Made by a program: the position numbers and the translations under genes. Source: Chlorobiota bacterium (lineage in GTDB: Bacteria; Bacteroidota; Ignavibacteria; Kapaibacteriales; NICIL-2). Taken from it: a stretch of DNA of 53,841 nucleotides. The stretch lies in assembly GCA_026415505.1 (NCBI GenBank), contig JAOAGY010000018.1:1-53841 (forward strand), given 5' to 3'. Positions 36,854-46,236 of this stretch are shown here, one piece after another. Positions within the stretch are counted from its first letter, which is position 1; each line of letters opens with the position of its first letter. A model generated the notes under the pieces. It made no database searches. It saw nothing but the letters and a program-made list of their open reading frames with translations, and was not told where the DNA came from.

Positions 36854-38797
36854 CTAACGAACGATGAGCAAACTTACTGTACGCTGCTGCGATGGACCAG
36901 CGATGACGATCCGATACGCTCCCACTGAAAATGCTGCCACACTCAGAGGCAAACGGTGAAGTCCTCGCTCGAACCTCTCCTCGAATAGTACTATGGCATC
37001 GCCTCGCGCAAGACTCTCCAGCACGATACGGTACATGCCCGTTTCGATCGCCGAAAAGACGACGGTAACATCGTCGCTGGCGGGGTTCGGCATTGCATAT
37101 CCTTCGATGTCTTCAGTGAACGTGGGTACCCGTTGTCGTTGAACTCGGCAGAGCGTATCAATGACCACCTCGCCATCTTCGACTCGCTCGAGGACGAATG
37201 CGCTGACGGAGCGTTCCCACTCGATCCCATCTGTCGCAAGAATGCGTATTTGATCATTCAGCGACGGTGACGATAGCACTTGCAGCGGGACGATGCCGAC
37301 CGTGTCGCTCGGTCCGCAGTTCAACGTGATCGCTATAGTATCCCAGAGTGTTCTGCGCGGATGATCGGCATATTGCGATCGCTGCCCCACAACAGCAACC
37401 GATGGCGGCAACACGATACGGCACCGTGCTGCGAATACCGAGCGCTCGAACAGCGGAACACGATACTGCCGATCGAGAAGTATCGGTAGCTGGACGGTAT
37501 CTCCAATGGCGCCTCGCACACGACCCAGTTGCAGACCGAAAGGATACCGAACGACAGCACGGACACTATCGCTGGCAATCGGTGTGCGCTCGACCGTCCA
37601 CAAGCTGAGCGTGCCGCCGATCGTCGCAACAAAGAGCGTATCCACCAGTGGGTGCGCTCCGATCGCAACGATTGCATCGCCGACCGACACAGGTGCACAA
37701 ACAGCCTCGCCGGTCGCGACGCTCCAGTGGTACAACTGACCAGCATCGTCACCGGCGAGCAATCGACTTCCGTCCCTGCTGAATGCCAGCGCTCGAGCGA
37801 TCCCCTCCAGTTTGGCGAAGACATGCTCGGCGCGCCAGTTGAGATAATCCCACACTCGAACGACAGAATCTCGACTCGCCGATGCCAAATACTTGCCAGT
37901 CGGCGAAAACTCCAAGGCAACAACACCCGCTGCCGTCGTCGGTGTGCTACTGCTGGCGAGCAAATAAATGCGGTCAGTGCTGCTGCCGAGTTCTTTCCAT
38001 GGTTCGACAATAATGACGCCATCGGCACCACCATGGGCAAGAAGCGTGCCTCCGGGATCGAAAGCAACGGCATGTACGCTACCCAGCGCTTGCGAGAGTA
38101 CCTGCCCGACGAGTCGCCGCTCGACGATATTCCACAGGCGGACGTACCCATCGGTGTACCCCACAGCGACAATTGGGAGCGTCGGGTGAGCTGCAAACGC
38201 CACTATCTGTGCATTCGGCACAGTACCGAACGTATCCCCGACCTGACCAGAGCCGACCGAAACAACCGCTAACCGATACGATTCGGCAACAATTGCCGAA
38301 TCGCTTTGCGACGGATACCAACTCATCCCGACGATCTGCTCGAGACCACCGATACGATGACCTGGAGCCTCGCCGGAGACGACATCGCTATGGTTGACGA
38401 CTCCACTCCGCACCATCGAGACGACCGTCTTTGTTTCTCCCAGCCACCAGGCAGAAACTATCGAATCGGTGAGTCGAATCATCCCGATCGAGCGCGGCGC
38501 TGAAATTGCCGTAAGCTGTGCCCGAACGAGAACCTCGACAGTATCGAGGAATGGAACTCTCCACTCGATGCCATCGGTTGCAAGTGCGGTGGCGATTGTT
38601 TCCCACCGGTTACCGTTATCGGTCGAGTAGAAAACATCGATCGGCAACTGCTGCTCGCGTTCCCATTCGATCCGAACGACACGGTTAGGATACAGCACCT
38701 GGTCGGGACTGGGCGACAGCAATCGGATTTGCGCCATCGCGACAGTTGCTGCACACAGAAGAGCCGATATCAAACGCACGAGCTTGGTTACTCGCAT
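36854..38797 (-). CDS. Secreted WD40-type beta-propeller protein with T9SS C-terminal tail
   Basis: 647 residues. The signal peptide is 1-22 (LISALLCAATVAMA). An Ig-like segment (IRLLSPSPDQVLYPNRVVRIEW) is followed by WD40-like blades between about 150 and 400 (GYTDGYVRLWNI, SASRDSVVRVWDY, GDDAGQLYHWSV). The last 80 residues start with YAMPNPASDDVTVVF and end in YRIVIAGPSQQRTVSLLIVR, the pattern of a type A sorting domain used by the type IX secretion system. So it should be exported to the cell surface or medium. The ligand is unknown. Confidence 0.85.
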   Translation of the reverse strand: MRVTKLVRLISALLCAATVAMAQIRLLSPSPDQVLYPNRVVRIEWEREQQLPIDVFYSTDNGNRWETIATALATDGIEWRVPFLDTVEVLVRAQLTAISAPRSIGMIRLTDSIVSAWWLGETKTVVSMVRSGVVNHSDVVSGEAPGHRIGGLEQIVGMSWYPSQSDSAIVAESYRLAVVSVGSGQVGDTFGTVPNAQIVAFAAHPTLPIVAVGYTDGYVRLWNIVERRLVGQVLSQALGSVHAVAFDPGGTLLAHGGADGVIIVEPWKELGSSTDRIYLLASSSTPTTAAGVVALEFSPTGKYLASASRDSVVRVWDYLNWRAEHVFAKLEGIARALAFSRDGSRLLAGDDAGQLYHWSVATGEAVCAPVSVGDAIVAIGAHPLVDTLFVATIGGTLSLWTVERTPIASDSVRAVVRYPFGLQLGRVRGAIGDTVQLPILLDRQYRVPLFERSVFAARCRIVLPPSVAVVGQRSQYADHPRRTLWDTIAITLNCGPSDTVGIVPLQVLSSPSLNDQIRILATDGIEWERSVSAFVLERVEDGEVVIDTLCRVQRQRVPTFTEDIEGYAMPNPASDDVTVVFSAIETGMYRIVLESLARGDAIVLFEERFERGLHRLPLSVAAFSVGAYRIVIAGPSQQRTVSLLIVR

Positions 38798-38842
38798 AGC
38801 TGGAACCGTCCGGTAGTATTATCGGCATCCGTAGCCGAAAAC

Positions 38843-40936
38843 TTATACTGCTGTTCGGCGCGCTACTCGCGCGGCTATCACCATTTCACCGATCGCACAC
38901 GCGAGCGCTCCGCCGATCAGCCACGGCCACAGCTCTGCCCGTTGACGCTCACGAGCGACGATCGCCGCAAGCGACGGGTTGCCGCTGGCGATTTCGACAT
39001 CGTTTCGTGCTAACCGCTGGCTGATGTACGAGGCGGCTTGCTGCGAACCAGCCAGCTCGAGCACTGCTTCAGCCGACGGTGGATTGATCGCAGCAGATGC
39101 AACCGGTTCACCGGTTCGTTCGGTCTCGATGACAAGTGCCCCGACGTCCTGTGGATGCCCGATATCCACATATGTACCGCCAGCACTCTTGATCGCATGA
39201 ACGAGTGTTTCGGTACCCGTCCGATCGCGCATACGGAAGACATCAGCCATCGAATAACGCGGTGAAACAGGAATGCGGCAGCGCTCACCGACGCTCACCA
39301 TCGTCCCGACTGCATCTCGTGCCGACAGGTACAGTATCGCTCTGGCAACGAGTACTGGGAACAATCCCGACGATGGCATCGCGCTCCAATCGAACGTTGG
39401 CGGTACTGCACAGTAGAGGAGGCGACCCTCACCGATGACGTGCTCACTGAGAAATGCACCGCCGTCCATCCCGATCAAAGCGACACCAGTCGTGGTCGGC
39501 AGCGCAGATTCGATCGCAGGCGATTCGAGCTGACCGACAGTAGCCCGATCCGTTCGGAAGACACCCGCCAAGAGCGGGTGATGCTGCTCGACATCGCGCA
39601 ACTCGTAGTATTGCCCGGGCCGGCGAGGCATCGCCTTCAATGGTCCGAAACCGAGTTCGTTGGCGAATCGTTGTTGTTCAACAACAGGTGATGCAGCATC
39701 GGCAAAAACGACGACATTGCAACGCCCCGCAATCAGTGCAGCGCGCAACTGTTCGACGCCGCTTCGACCAAGCGGACTTGTCACGATGGCGACATCCCAC
39801 TCTTCGAGCGATGTACTGCCGATCTGCGATGCTTCGATATGCTGAACTTGCGGCGACTGCCGCTGTCCGACTGCAGAAAGCGCTGCGTTGAGATACACCG
39901 AACTGCTCTTCGAGCCAATGACGAGAACGCGCGGCATCGGTGGAACGATGAGAGCAAAGTATCGAATGTTGTTACTTTGACTCGCATCTGGTTCAAGCTC
40001 GACGCTGCCCGACACGAAGCCGCTCGGTGGAGCGGGCGCCACCAATTCGATCATGCGGGTTTGTCCAGGCTGGAGATCGAAGCTGCGCTGAGCAACTTGC
40101 TCGCCATTGAACCGCATGCGCACGACGGCACCATTGACGGCGCGGGTCGAATTGTTGCGCACGCGAGCAGCGACTTCCACTGGCTTGCTCGGTTCGACAA
40201 TTCGCGTCAGGACGACGAGCGAGTCAATGGCAAGATCGAGCTGGTCAAGCCGAGTGCTCGTTGCAGCAGGAACGATAACGACACGATCAGCAGGAATAGC
40301 CAGCCGAAGCGAATCCTGCCACCGCAACATGCTCGCTTGGAAATCGCTGATGATGTAGAGTTCTCGGTGAGCGTTGTGCGCATTGGCGAGCACATCAGCA
40401 GCGACTTCCAGCAGCGCGTCGAGCGACGGCGAACCGTATGTCGGACTCACGGCGGCTAGTTCCTCGCGTACCGCACCGATCGCGTTGGTCAGCTCGACGG
40501 ATTTCGACTGCATGACCGTGCTTGGCGTGATGAGCGCGACTTCGTCGCCGCTGGAGAGTACCGAGAGGATCTCATCGGCGCGACGCACTGCCCAACGGAA
40601 TCTGTCGCCTCGCTCATCGCGCACGTCCATGCTCGATGTATTGTCGAGCACAATCACTACGCTACTGCGCACCGATGAGCCGAGCACTGGCAGCGATGTC
40701 GTTACCACAGGGCGCGCAAACGCTAATACGGCGAGAATGACCATCGCGGTCCGAAGCACCAACAAAAGCCACTGCTGGAGCTTCAAGCGCCGAACCTGTG
40801 AGCGTTGTAGCTCGTGCAGAAAGCGCAGCGTACTGAACTCGATATGCCGAAGCTTGCGCAAATTGAGCAGGTGCAGCAAAATCGGAATCGCTGCTGCTAC
40901 CAGCCCTAAAAGCATGAGTGGATTGAAAAACTGCAT
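38843..40936 (-). CDS. BatA-type membrane protein with VWA and glutamine-amidotransferase-like regions
   Basis: 697 residues. The N-terminus is the BatA-type region: [26 protein letters not shown], then a second helix ([20 protein letters not shown]). A VWA domain follows with a variant [13 protein letters not shown]. The middle has CARDB-like beta repeats and a DJ-1/GATase-like part ([18 protein letters not shown]...). A C-terminal TM helix ([19 protein letters not shown]) ends it. Such proteins occur in Bacteroidota aerotolerance-type clusters; here it is alone. ATG at 40936 sits 27 nt after a TAACTTTG element. The neighbouring T9SS cargo gene follows after 45 nt. Confidence 0.85.
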   Translation of the reverse strand: MQFFNPLMLLGLVAAAIPILLHLLNLRKLRHIEFSTLRFLHELQRSQVRRLKLQQWLLLVLRTAMVILAVLAFARPVVTTSLPVLGSSVRSSVVIVLDNTSSMDVRDERGDRFRWAVRRADEILSVLSSGDEVALITPSTVMQSKSVELTNAIGAVREELAAVSPTYGSPSLDALLEVAADVLANAHNAHRELYIISDFQASMLRWQDSLRLAIPADRVVIVPAATSTRLDQLDLAIDSLVVLTRIVEPSKPVEVAARVRNNSTRAVNGAVVRMRFNGEQVAQRSFDLQPGQTRMIELVAPAPPSGFVSGSVELEPDASQSNNIRYFALIVPPMPRVLVIGSKSSSVYLNAALSAVGQRQSPQVQHIEASQIGSTSLEEWDVAIVTSPLGRSGVEQLRAALIAGRCNVVVFADAASPVVEQQRFANELGFGPLKAMPRRPGQYYELRDVEQHHPLLAGVFRTDRATVGQLESPAIESALPTTTGVALIGMDGGAFLSEHVIGEGRLLYCAVPPTFDWSAMPSSGLFPVLVARAILYLSARDAVGTMVSVGERCRIPVSPRYSMADVFRMRDRTGTETLVHAIKSAGGTYVDIGHPQDVGALVIETERTGEPVASAAINPPSAEAVLELAGSQQAASYISQRLARNDVEIASGNPSLAAIVARERQRAELWPWLIGGALACAIGEMVIAARVARRTAV

Positions 40937-40963
40937 TGTGTTTCTTCTGTGGGACGGTCGCCT

Positions 40964-40971
40964 CAAAGTTA
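40964..40971 (-). promoter_or_regulatory. Bacteroidota-type -7 element for the BatA-like gene
   Basis: Minus-strand TAACTTTG, exact TAnnTTTG. It faces the dusB element across a 137-nt divergent gap. A TTTG stands 15 nt upstream, shorter than the usual -33 spacing. Confidence 0.55.
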
Positions 40972-41039
40972 CGCGCGCAGCACGCACAAACGGACGACAC
41001 GAGCCTTTCGTGTGCACTGCTCCCAGGTCGTTTGCATCG

Positions 41040-41047
41040 TAGTTTTG
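41040..41047 (+). promoter_or_regulatory. Bacteroidota-type -7 element for dusB
   Basis: TAGTTTTG, exact TAnnTTTG, ends 26 nt before the dusB start. Confidence 0.55.
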
Positions 41048-41073
41048 CATCGGATGCATTCGCACTGTGGACG

Positions 41074-42105
41074 ATGAATATCGGTTCCCTACGGATCGAA
41101 CAGGGCGTCCTTCTGGCACCGATGGAAGACGTCAGCGACTCGCCGTTTCGTCGTATCTGCCGACGGTTCGGCGCCGACATCGTGTACACCGAATTCATTT
41201 CCAGCGACGGCTTGGTACGAAATGCCCAGCGCTCGTTTCAAAAGCTTCGCATTGAACCGGATGAGCATCCCGTCGCTGTCCAGATTTTCGGTGGAGACAT
41301 CCCGACGATGGTCGAAGCTGCCCATGTCGCAGTGCAGAGCCAGCCGGACTTTCTCGACATCAATTGCGGTTGCTGGGTCAAGAACGTCGTTGCGCGCAAT
41401 GCCGGCGCGGCTCTGCTCAAGGATCCGCCACGGATGGTCGCAATGGCGCGCGCGTTGGTCAATGCTGTGCCGCTGCCGGTGACGGTGAAAACGCGGTTAG
41501 GATGGGACCGCTCCTCTATCGTCATTTGTGATGTCGCACGGATGCTCGAAGATGCCGGCATCGCGGCACTGGCGATTCATTGCCGTACACGCGACATGGG
41601 ACACAGTGGCTCAGCCGACTGGTCGTGGGTGGCGCGCGTCAAAGAAGTCGTCTCGATCCCCGTCATTCTCAATGGCGACATCACCAGTGCTGAAGATGTC
41701 CGCCGTGCCTTTGCTGAAACAGGCTGCGATGCGGTGATGATCGGTCGTGCTGCCATCGGCAATCCGTTTCTCTTCCGACAAGCCAAAACGCTGCTGCGAA
41801 CCGGCGCAGCCGAACCGCCGCCGACCCCCGACGAACGCATCGCCGTTTGTCTGGAGCATTTGCGATTGCTCATCGAACATCGTGGCGACGAGCGGCGTGC
41901 AACGATCGAGTTCCGCAAGTTTTACGGTGGTTACCTCAAGGCATTGCCTCATGCGGCACAGATCCGCCGCGAGCTGATGGCGTTCGAATCGTACATTTCC
42001 GTCGAAGATCGCTTGCTGCGATACGCTGACGAACTCCGTACACAGTTCGGTGACGCAATAACCGCCGACACCATCGAAACAGTGGACGAAGCGTATGCCT
42101 GCTGA
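41074..42105 (+). CDS. dusB: tRNA-dihydrouridine synthase
   Basis: 343 residues. FMN-dependent reduction of uridines in t[26 protein letters not shown] is the family start; [21 protein letters not shown] has the catalytic Cys loop, [23 protein letters not shown] and [10 protein letters not shown] complete the barrel, with [14 protein letters not shown] for the phosphate of FMN. The usual DINxGCP is here DINCGCW. The DusB subgroup is likeliest but not certain. Start at 41074 follows the promoter element. First gene of the operon dusB-GT2-tilS-hpt; 11-nt overlap with the next. Confidence 0.92.
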   Translation: MNIGSLRIEQGVLLAPMEDVSDSPFRRICRRFGADIVYTEFISSDGLVRNAQRSFQKLRIEPDEHPVAVQIFGGDIPTMVEAAHVAVQSQPDFLDINCGCWVKNVVARNAGAALLKDPPRMVAMARALVNAVPLPVTVKTRLGWDRSSIVICDVARMLEDAGIAALAIHCRTRDMGHSGSADWSWVARVKEVVSIPVILNGDITSAEDVRRAFAETGCDAVMIGRAAIGNPFLFRQAKTLLRTGAAEPPPTPDERIAVCLEHLRLLIEHRGDERRATIEFRKFYGGYLKALPHAAQIRRELMAFESYISVEDRLLRYADELRTQFGDAITADTIETVDEAYAC

Positions 42106-42931
42106 GACGCCCGCAGCTGGTCACAGTACGAGTGTGGAATTATCCGTCGTGATCATCACACACAACGAGCAGGAATGGTTGCCGCGCACGTTGGCTTCGC
42201 TCGACGGCATCGCCGATGAAATTATCGTCGTTGACAGCGGCTCGACCGACAAGACGCGCCAGATCGCGACAGCGCATCCGTTGGTACGGTGGTACGAGCG
42301 TTCATTCGACACCTATGGCAAACAAAAAAACTTCGGCAACGATCGTGCAAGCGGTCGCTACATCCTTTCGCTCGATGCCGACGAGGTCCTCTCTCCACAA
42401 CTGCGTCGATCGCTTCTCGGTGAAAAAGGTCGCTGGAGCGCCGATGCCTATAGCCTACAGCGACTGCCGATCTACATCGGCGTGGAGATTCGCTGTACCG
42501 ACTGGCACCCGGACATTCAGTGGCGACTTTTCCGGCGTGAAGTAGCGCGCTGGAGCGACGACTTGGTACACGAGCATCTGATCATCGAGCCGAACGCTCG
42601 ACGTGGACGACTCGACGGTGAATTGCTTCACTACTCGTACACGTCAGCGACCGATCACATGGTGCGCAACATCCACTACAGCATGCTCGGCGCACAAATG
42701 CGTTTTGCACGTCGGCGACAGCCGTTGTTCGTGCATGCCGTTCTGCGGGCATGTCTGCGCTTTCTCAAGAGTTTTGTGCTCAAACGTGGCTGGCGCGCAG
42801 GTTGGCGCGGCTGGGCAATTTCGCTCCTGGGTGCCAGCGTCTATCTCCAGCGCGAAATTCTTTTGGCTGAACTGTGGGATCGCCATGCTGCGGGAACCGA
42901 CTCGCTCAACCGCGACGATCATAACGAGTGA
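42095..42931 (+). CDS. Family 2 glycosyltransferase (WaaE/KdtX-like)
   Basis: 278 residues. GT-A fold: [31 protein letters not shown], and the DxD-type [31 protein letters not shown] and DDLVHEHLI are the stretches of the lipopolysaccharide core glucosyltransferase group. A C-terminal amphipathic or hydrophobic helix ([17 protein letters not shown]) suggests membrane contact. Substrate probably a lipid-linked core sugar. The ATG overlaps dusB by 11 nt and the TGA overlaps the GTG of tilS. Confidence 0.88.
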   Translation: MPAETPAAGHSTSVELSVVIITHNEQEWLPRTLASLDGIADEIIVVDSGSTDKTRQIATAHPLVRWYERSFDTYGKQKNFGNDRASGRYILSLDADEVLSPQLRRSLLGEKGRWSADAYSLQRLPIYIGVEIRCTDWHPDIQWRLFRREVARWSDDLVHEHLIIEPNARRGRLDGELLHYSYTSATDHMVRNIHYSMLGAQMRFARRRQPLFVHAVLRACLRFLKSFVLKRGWRAGWRGWAISLLGASVYLQREILLAELWDRHAAGTDSLNRDDHNE

Positions 42932-45102
42932 CTATGCCGAGAACACGAAAACAACAGCAAACTGAATCGAATACTGTTACCGAGCAGGGCACTGCTGCAC
43001 CGGAGCAGCAAAAGCGGCGACGTAGCCGCCGGAAAACCGAACCGACCGTAGCAACAGCTCTGCCGCCGACGGATCAGCCGTCCCCTGCTGTAGCAACGCC
43101 GAGCGATACAGCCGAATCGGCACATCCTCGATCGCAGAAACATGCCACCAATAGCGAGCAAGCCGATGCCAGCGACACAGCAGCATCGCGCAATAGCGCT
43201 CGAACTCCGAGGGCATCGAATGCACCTCCTGAGCGTCGCGCCCGCAACAAACGGCGTCCGCGCCAGACCGACCGACCGGACGATCCGGGTCGAACACGAC
43301 AGGAGAATCCACCGCCGAGCCACATCAGCCAACAGAGCCGGCAACCGCAATCACCGCAGCCTACCGCCGAGCGCGTACAATCGCAGGAAGCGTCGCCTGT
43401 CACGGATCACGCCAACACTACCGCTGCACCGACGAACAATAGCAGTACCCAGTCCTCCTTGCCCCGCTCCCGTCGGCGACGCAAACACCGTGGCCGGCAC
43501 CGTTACGCTGCCGGCGATTCGACATCCACGGCAGCAGACCAGCAGACGACGACGCCATCACAGCAACCACAGCAGAAGGTACGGACCGCAGCGCCACCCG
43601 CTGCACAACCCTCCGCACCGGAACAGCCGAGCATCAAAGAGCAACCGCGGAAGAAACAACACCGCACATTCGTTGTGCGCGATCTGGTGCACATGCCGGA
43701 CATTCCCGACGAGTGCGCTGCGCTTATCGAGCGGGTCGAACGAATGATGCACGACGAATTCGCGGTGGAGCCTGGAGCGACGATACTCGTTGCTGTCAGT
43801 GGTGGCGCCGATTCGGTTGTCCTGCTCGATGTCCTTTTCATTCTTTCCTACGAGCACGGGTACACGCTACACATTGCCCACGTCAATCACGGTTTGCGAG
43901 GAGAAGAATCCAGTCGCGATGAATCCTTCGTGCGGACACTTGCAAAACGGTACGACCTTCCGTGCCACACGACCCACGTCGAGACAGAAGCCTTTGCACG
44001 GCGACATAAACTCAGCATCGAAGAAGCTGCACGTGAATTGCGTTACCGTTTCTTTCGACAAATGTGCAGCACCGTTCATGCACAGTATTGCGCCGTCGCT
44101 CATACAGCCGACGACACAGCCGAAACGCTACTGCTGAATCTCTTTCGCGGCACCGGTTTGACGGGATTGGCAGCGATACCTCCGAAACGACCACTGACAA
44201 AGCGAGCGCTCCTTATCCGTCCATTGCTCGGCATCACTCGCGAGGAAATCACCGGTTACGCTGCTGCACGCAAACTGGAGTGGATCGAGGACAGCACCAA
44301 CATCGAGCGCACATACCGACGCAATCGGCTCCGCTTGGATGTGCTACCGACACTCAAGGAACACTTCAACCCCCGCATCATCGAGACCCTGGCGCGAACG
44401 GCTACGTTGCTTCGACAAGCCGATGGTTTCATCGAGTCGCTTTTGGAAAGCACCTACGAGCAAATCGCGACTGTTCACGATGGCAGAGTCGAACTCGATC
44501 GGGCGCAGCTAGTGCATTTGCATCCGTTCGTACAGGGAGAAATCGTCGAGCGTGCGATCGGTGAATTGACCAATGGTCGTCCTGTTTCTCGCGCAGCTAT
44601 CGAGCGTGTGCTCGGATTGCTCACAGCCGAGGTCGGCACTCGACACAGCGTCGTCGGCTCGATCATCGGAATCGCCGACCGACAGACGATCGTGCTCTGC
44701 GACGACGAAACCGAACAAACGGTTTATCTGCCGATCTTCAAGCTCGGCACGTACACTATCGGACGCTTCACGATTGTGCTCGAAGAAGTCACCCGTAACG
44801 AGGTCAGACTCGGTGCCGATCCGAACGTCGAGTACTTCGACTACGACACATTACCCTATCGCTTGTTTTTACGCACCTGGCGAGCTGGCGACCGCTTCGC
44901 TCCGATAGGCATGAAAGGCGAACGCGTCCTCGTTGCCGATTACCTGACAAATGCCAAGGCAAGCGAACACCATCGCCGCACCGCAGTCGTTCTGGCAACC
45001 GCCGACGACATTGTGTGGCTGTGCGGCTATCGCATGAGCGACAACTTCAAAATCACCAATGAAACCAGGCGAATTATCCGCGCAACATTCCAGCGGACGT
45101 AA
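42928..45102 (+). CDS. tilS: tRNA(Ile)-lysidine synthase with a long disordered N-terminal extension
   Basis: 724 residues where typical TilS has 320-460. The catalytic N-type ATP pyrophosphatase begins only near 275: the PP-loop is SGGADSV at 291-297, followed by HVNHGLRGEESSRDE and AHTADDTAETLLLNLFRGTGL. C-terminal TilS domains end the protein (LRTWRAGDRFAPIGMKGERV...). It makes lysidine at C34 of the AUA tRNA. Residues 1-246 are low-complexity, Gln/Pro/Thr/Ser-rich with three Arg/Lys clusters (KRRRSRRK at 29-36, RRARNKRRPR at 103-112, RSRRRRKHRGRHR at 180-192). The start is GTG at 42928 overlapping the upstream TGA, or ATG at 42934. The last 44 nt overlap hpt. Confidence 0.93.
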   Translation: MTMPRTRKQQQTESNTVTEQGTAAPEQQKRRRSRRKTEPTVATALPPTDQPSPAVATPSDTAESAHPRSQKHATNSEQADASDTAASRNSARTPRASNAPPERRARNKRRPRQTDRPDDPGRTRQENPPPSHISQQSRQPQSPQPTAERVQSQEASPVTDHANTTAAPTNNSSTQSSLPRSRRRRKHRGRHRYAAGDSTSTAADQQTTTPSQQPQQKVRTAAPPAAQPSAPEQPSIKEQPRKKQHRTFVVRDLVHMPDIPDECAALIERVERMMHDEFAVEPGATILVAVSGGADSVVLLDVLFILSYEHGYTLHIAHVNHGLRGEESSRDESFVRTLAKRYDLPCHTTHVETEAFARRHKLSIEEAARELRYRFFRQMCSTVHAQYCAVAHTADDTAETLLLNLFRGTGLTGLAAIPPKRPLTKRALLIRPLLGITREEITGYAAARKLEWIEDSTNIERTYRRNRLRLDVLPTLKEHFNPRIIETLARTATLLRQADGFIESLLESTYEQIATVHDGRVELDRAQLVHLHPFVQGEIVERAIGELTNGRPVSRAAIERVLGLLTAEVGTRHSVVGSIIGIADRQTIVLCDDETEQTVYLPIFKLGTYTIGRFTIVLEEVTRNEVRLGADPNVEYFDYDTLPYRLFLRTWRAGDRFAPIGMKGERVLVADYLTNAKASEHHRRTAVVLATADDIVWLCGYRMSDNFKITNETRRIIRATFQRT

Positions 45103-45640
45103 CCAACCGACTCTCGTCATCCACGATCGCACGTTCGAGCTTTTCATCGAGCGGACCCGCATTGCACAAGCAGTCGAGACGATCGCCTCGGCAATCACGC
45201 ACGATTACGAAGGTCGCGACACAGTTCTTGTCGTTGTGCTCAAAGGTGCGATGCCATTTGCTGCCGACCTCATGCGCGCACTCGGATTGCCGGTGCGGCT
45301 CGAATTCATCCATGCATCGAGCTATGGCGCAGCAATGCAGAGTTCCGGTCGTGTCGTTCTCGATAGCAAGCTGGATTCTCTCCACAATCGAGACGTGATC
45401 ATTGTCGAGGACATCGCCGACAGCGGCACAACCATCGCTGCCATCATCGAACACATGGAGCGCTACTTACCGCGGTCACTTGCGGTAGCGACGCTTCTGT
45501 CGAAGCCGGCAGTGCATGGCGGACGAATCCCCTTGCAATATGTCGGCATTGAGATCGAGCCAGTGTTCGTGGTCGGCTACGGTCTCGATTACAATGAACT
45601 GGGACGCAACCTACCCGACATCTACCGCCTGGTCACATAG
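45059..45640 (+). CDS. hpt: Hypoxanthine phosphoribosyltransferase
   Basis: 193 residues. Salvages hypoxanthine/guanine with PRPP. The PRPP loop VIIVEDIADSGTT is at 113-125, LKGAMPFAADLMRAL in front, and YVGIEIEPVFVVGYGLDYNELGRNLPDIY at the end is the HGPRT-type base-binding tail. The tilS-hpt order is common in bacteria. The ATG overlaps tilS by 44 nt. Confidence 0.96.
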   Translation: MKPGELSAQHSSGRNQPTLVIHDRTFELFIERTRIAQAVETIASAITHDYEGRDTVLVVVLKGAMPFAADLMRALGLPVRLEFIHASSYGAAMQSSGRVVLDSKLDSLHNRDVIIVEDIADSGTTIAAIIEHMERYLPRSLAVATLLSKPAVHGGRIPLQYVGIEIEPVFVVGYGLDYNELGRNLPDIYRLVT

Positions 45641-45679
45641 ATTCCCGTCGCATAAAACTGCCTTTGCTCTTTTCTCCCC

Positions 45680-46154
45680 GTCACCCTGAACTCGTTTCAG
45701 GGTCTCATCGCATTCCTTGTCACCCTGAACTTGTTTCAGGGTCTTTTCCCCGACGCGCAAGAGATGCCGAAACAAGTTCGGCATGACTACAGAGAACACC
45801 GTCACCCTGAACTCGTTTCAGGGTCCCGTCGCATTCCTCGTCACCCTGAACTCGTTTCAGGGTCTTTCCCCCGACGCGCAGGAGATGCCGAAACAAGTTC
45901 GGCATGACTACAGAGAACACCGTCACCCTGAACTTGTTTCAGGGTCTTTCCCCCGACGCGCAAGAGATGCCGAAACAAGTTCGGCATGACTACAGAGAAC
46001 ACCGTCACCCTGAACTCGTTTCAGGGTCTTTCCCCCGACGCGCAAGAGATGCCGAAACAAGTTCGGCATGACTACAGAGAAAACCGTCACCCTGAACTCG
46101 TTTCAGGGTCTTTCCCTCAACGAGCAAGAGATGCCGAAACAAGTTCGGCATGAC
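45680..46154. repeat. Cluster of twelve palindromic elements of two covarying types
   Basis: Seven A elements (25 nt, stem ACCCTGAA/TTCAGGGT) begin at 45680, 45719, 45801, 45840, 45922, 46004 and 46086. Five B elements (26 nt, stem ATGCCGAA/TTCGGCAT) in opposite orientation begin at 45762, 45883, 45965, 46047 and 46129. A-B units repeat mostly every 82 bp; extra A copies sit 39 bp apart. Read in the same direction, A and B differ at three stem positions, each compensated in the other arm, with loops CTYGT. Such palindromes are widespread in bacterial genomes and may act as terminators for the convergent hpt and hmgA genes. ORFs within them are not genes. Confidence 0.9.
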
Positions 46155-46179
46155 CACAGAAGCAGCACACCTATAAAAC

Positions 46180-46213
46180 GTCAGCGGGATGACCTTCCGG
46201 CCACCCCGCTGAC
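46180..46213 (-). terminator. Hairpin terminator of hmgA
   Basis: GTCAGCGGG and CCCGCTGAC make a 9-bp stem with a 16-nt loop, and on the minus strand GTTTTATAG follows. It lies 23 nt beyond the hmgA stop. Confidence 0.6.
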
Positions 46214-46236
46214 AGAAGACAGCACACTCGACTGCA

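Noticed and set aside
38798-38842. Separate promoter for the T9SS cargo gene
   Set aside because: No TAnnTTTG match in the 45-nt gap; co-transcription with the BatA-like gene is simpler.
45680-46154. CRISPR array
   Set aside because: Regular spacing, but the stretches between the palindromes are themselves repeated and no cas genes are near.
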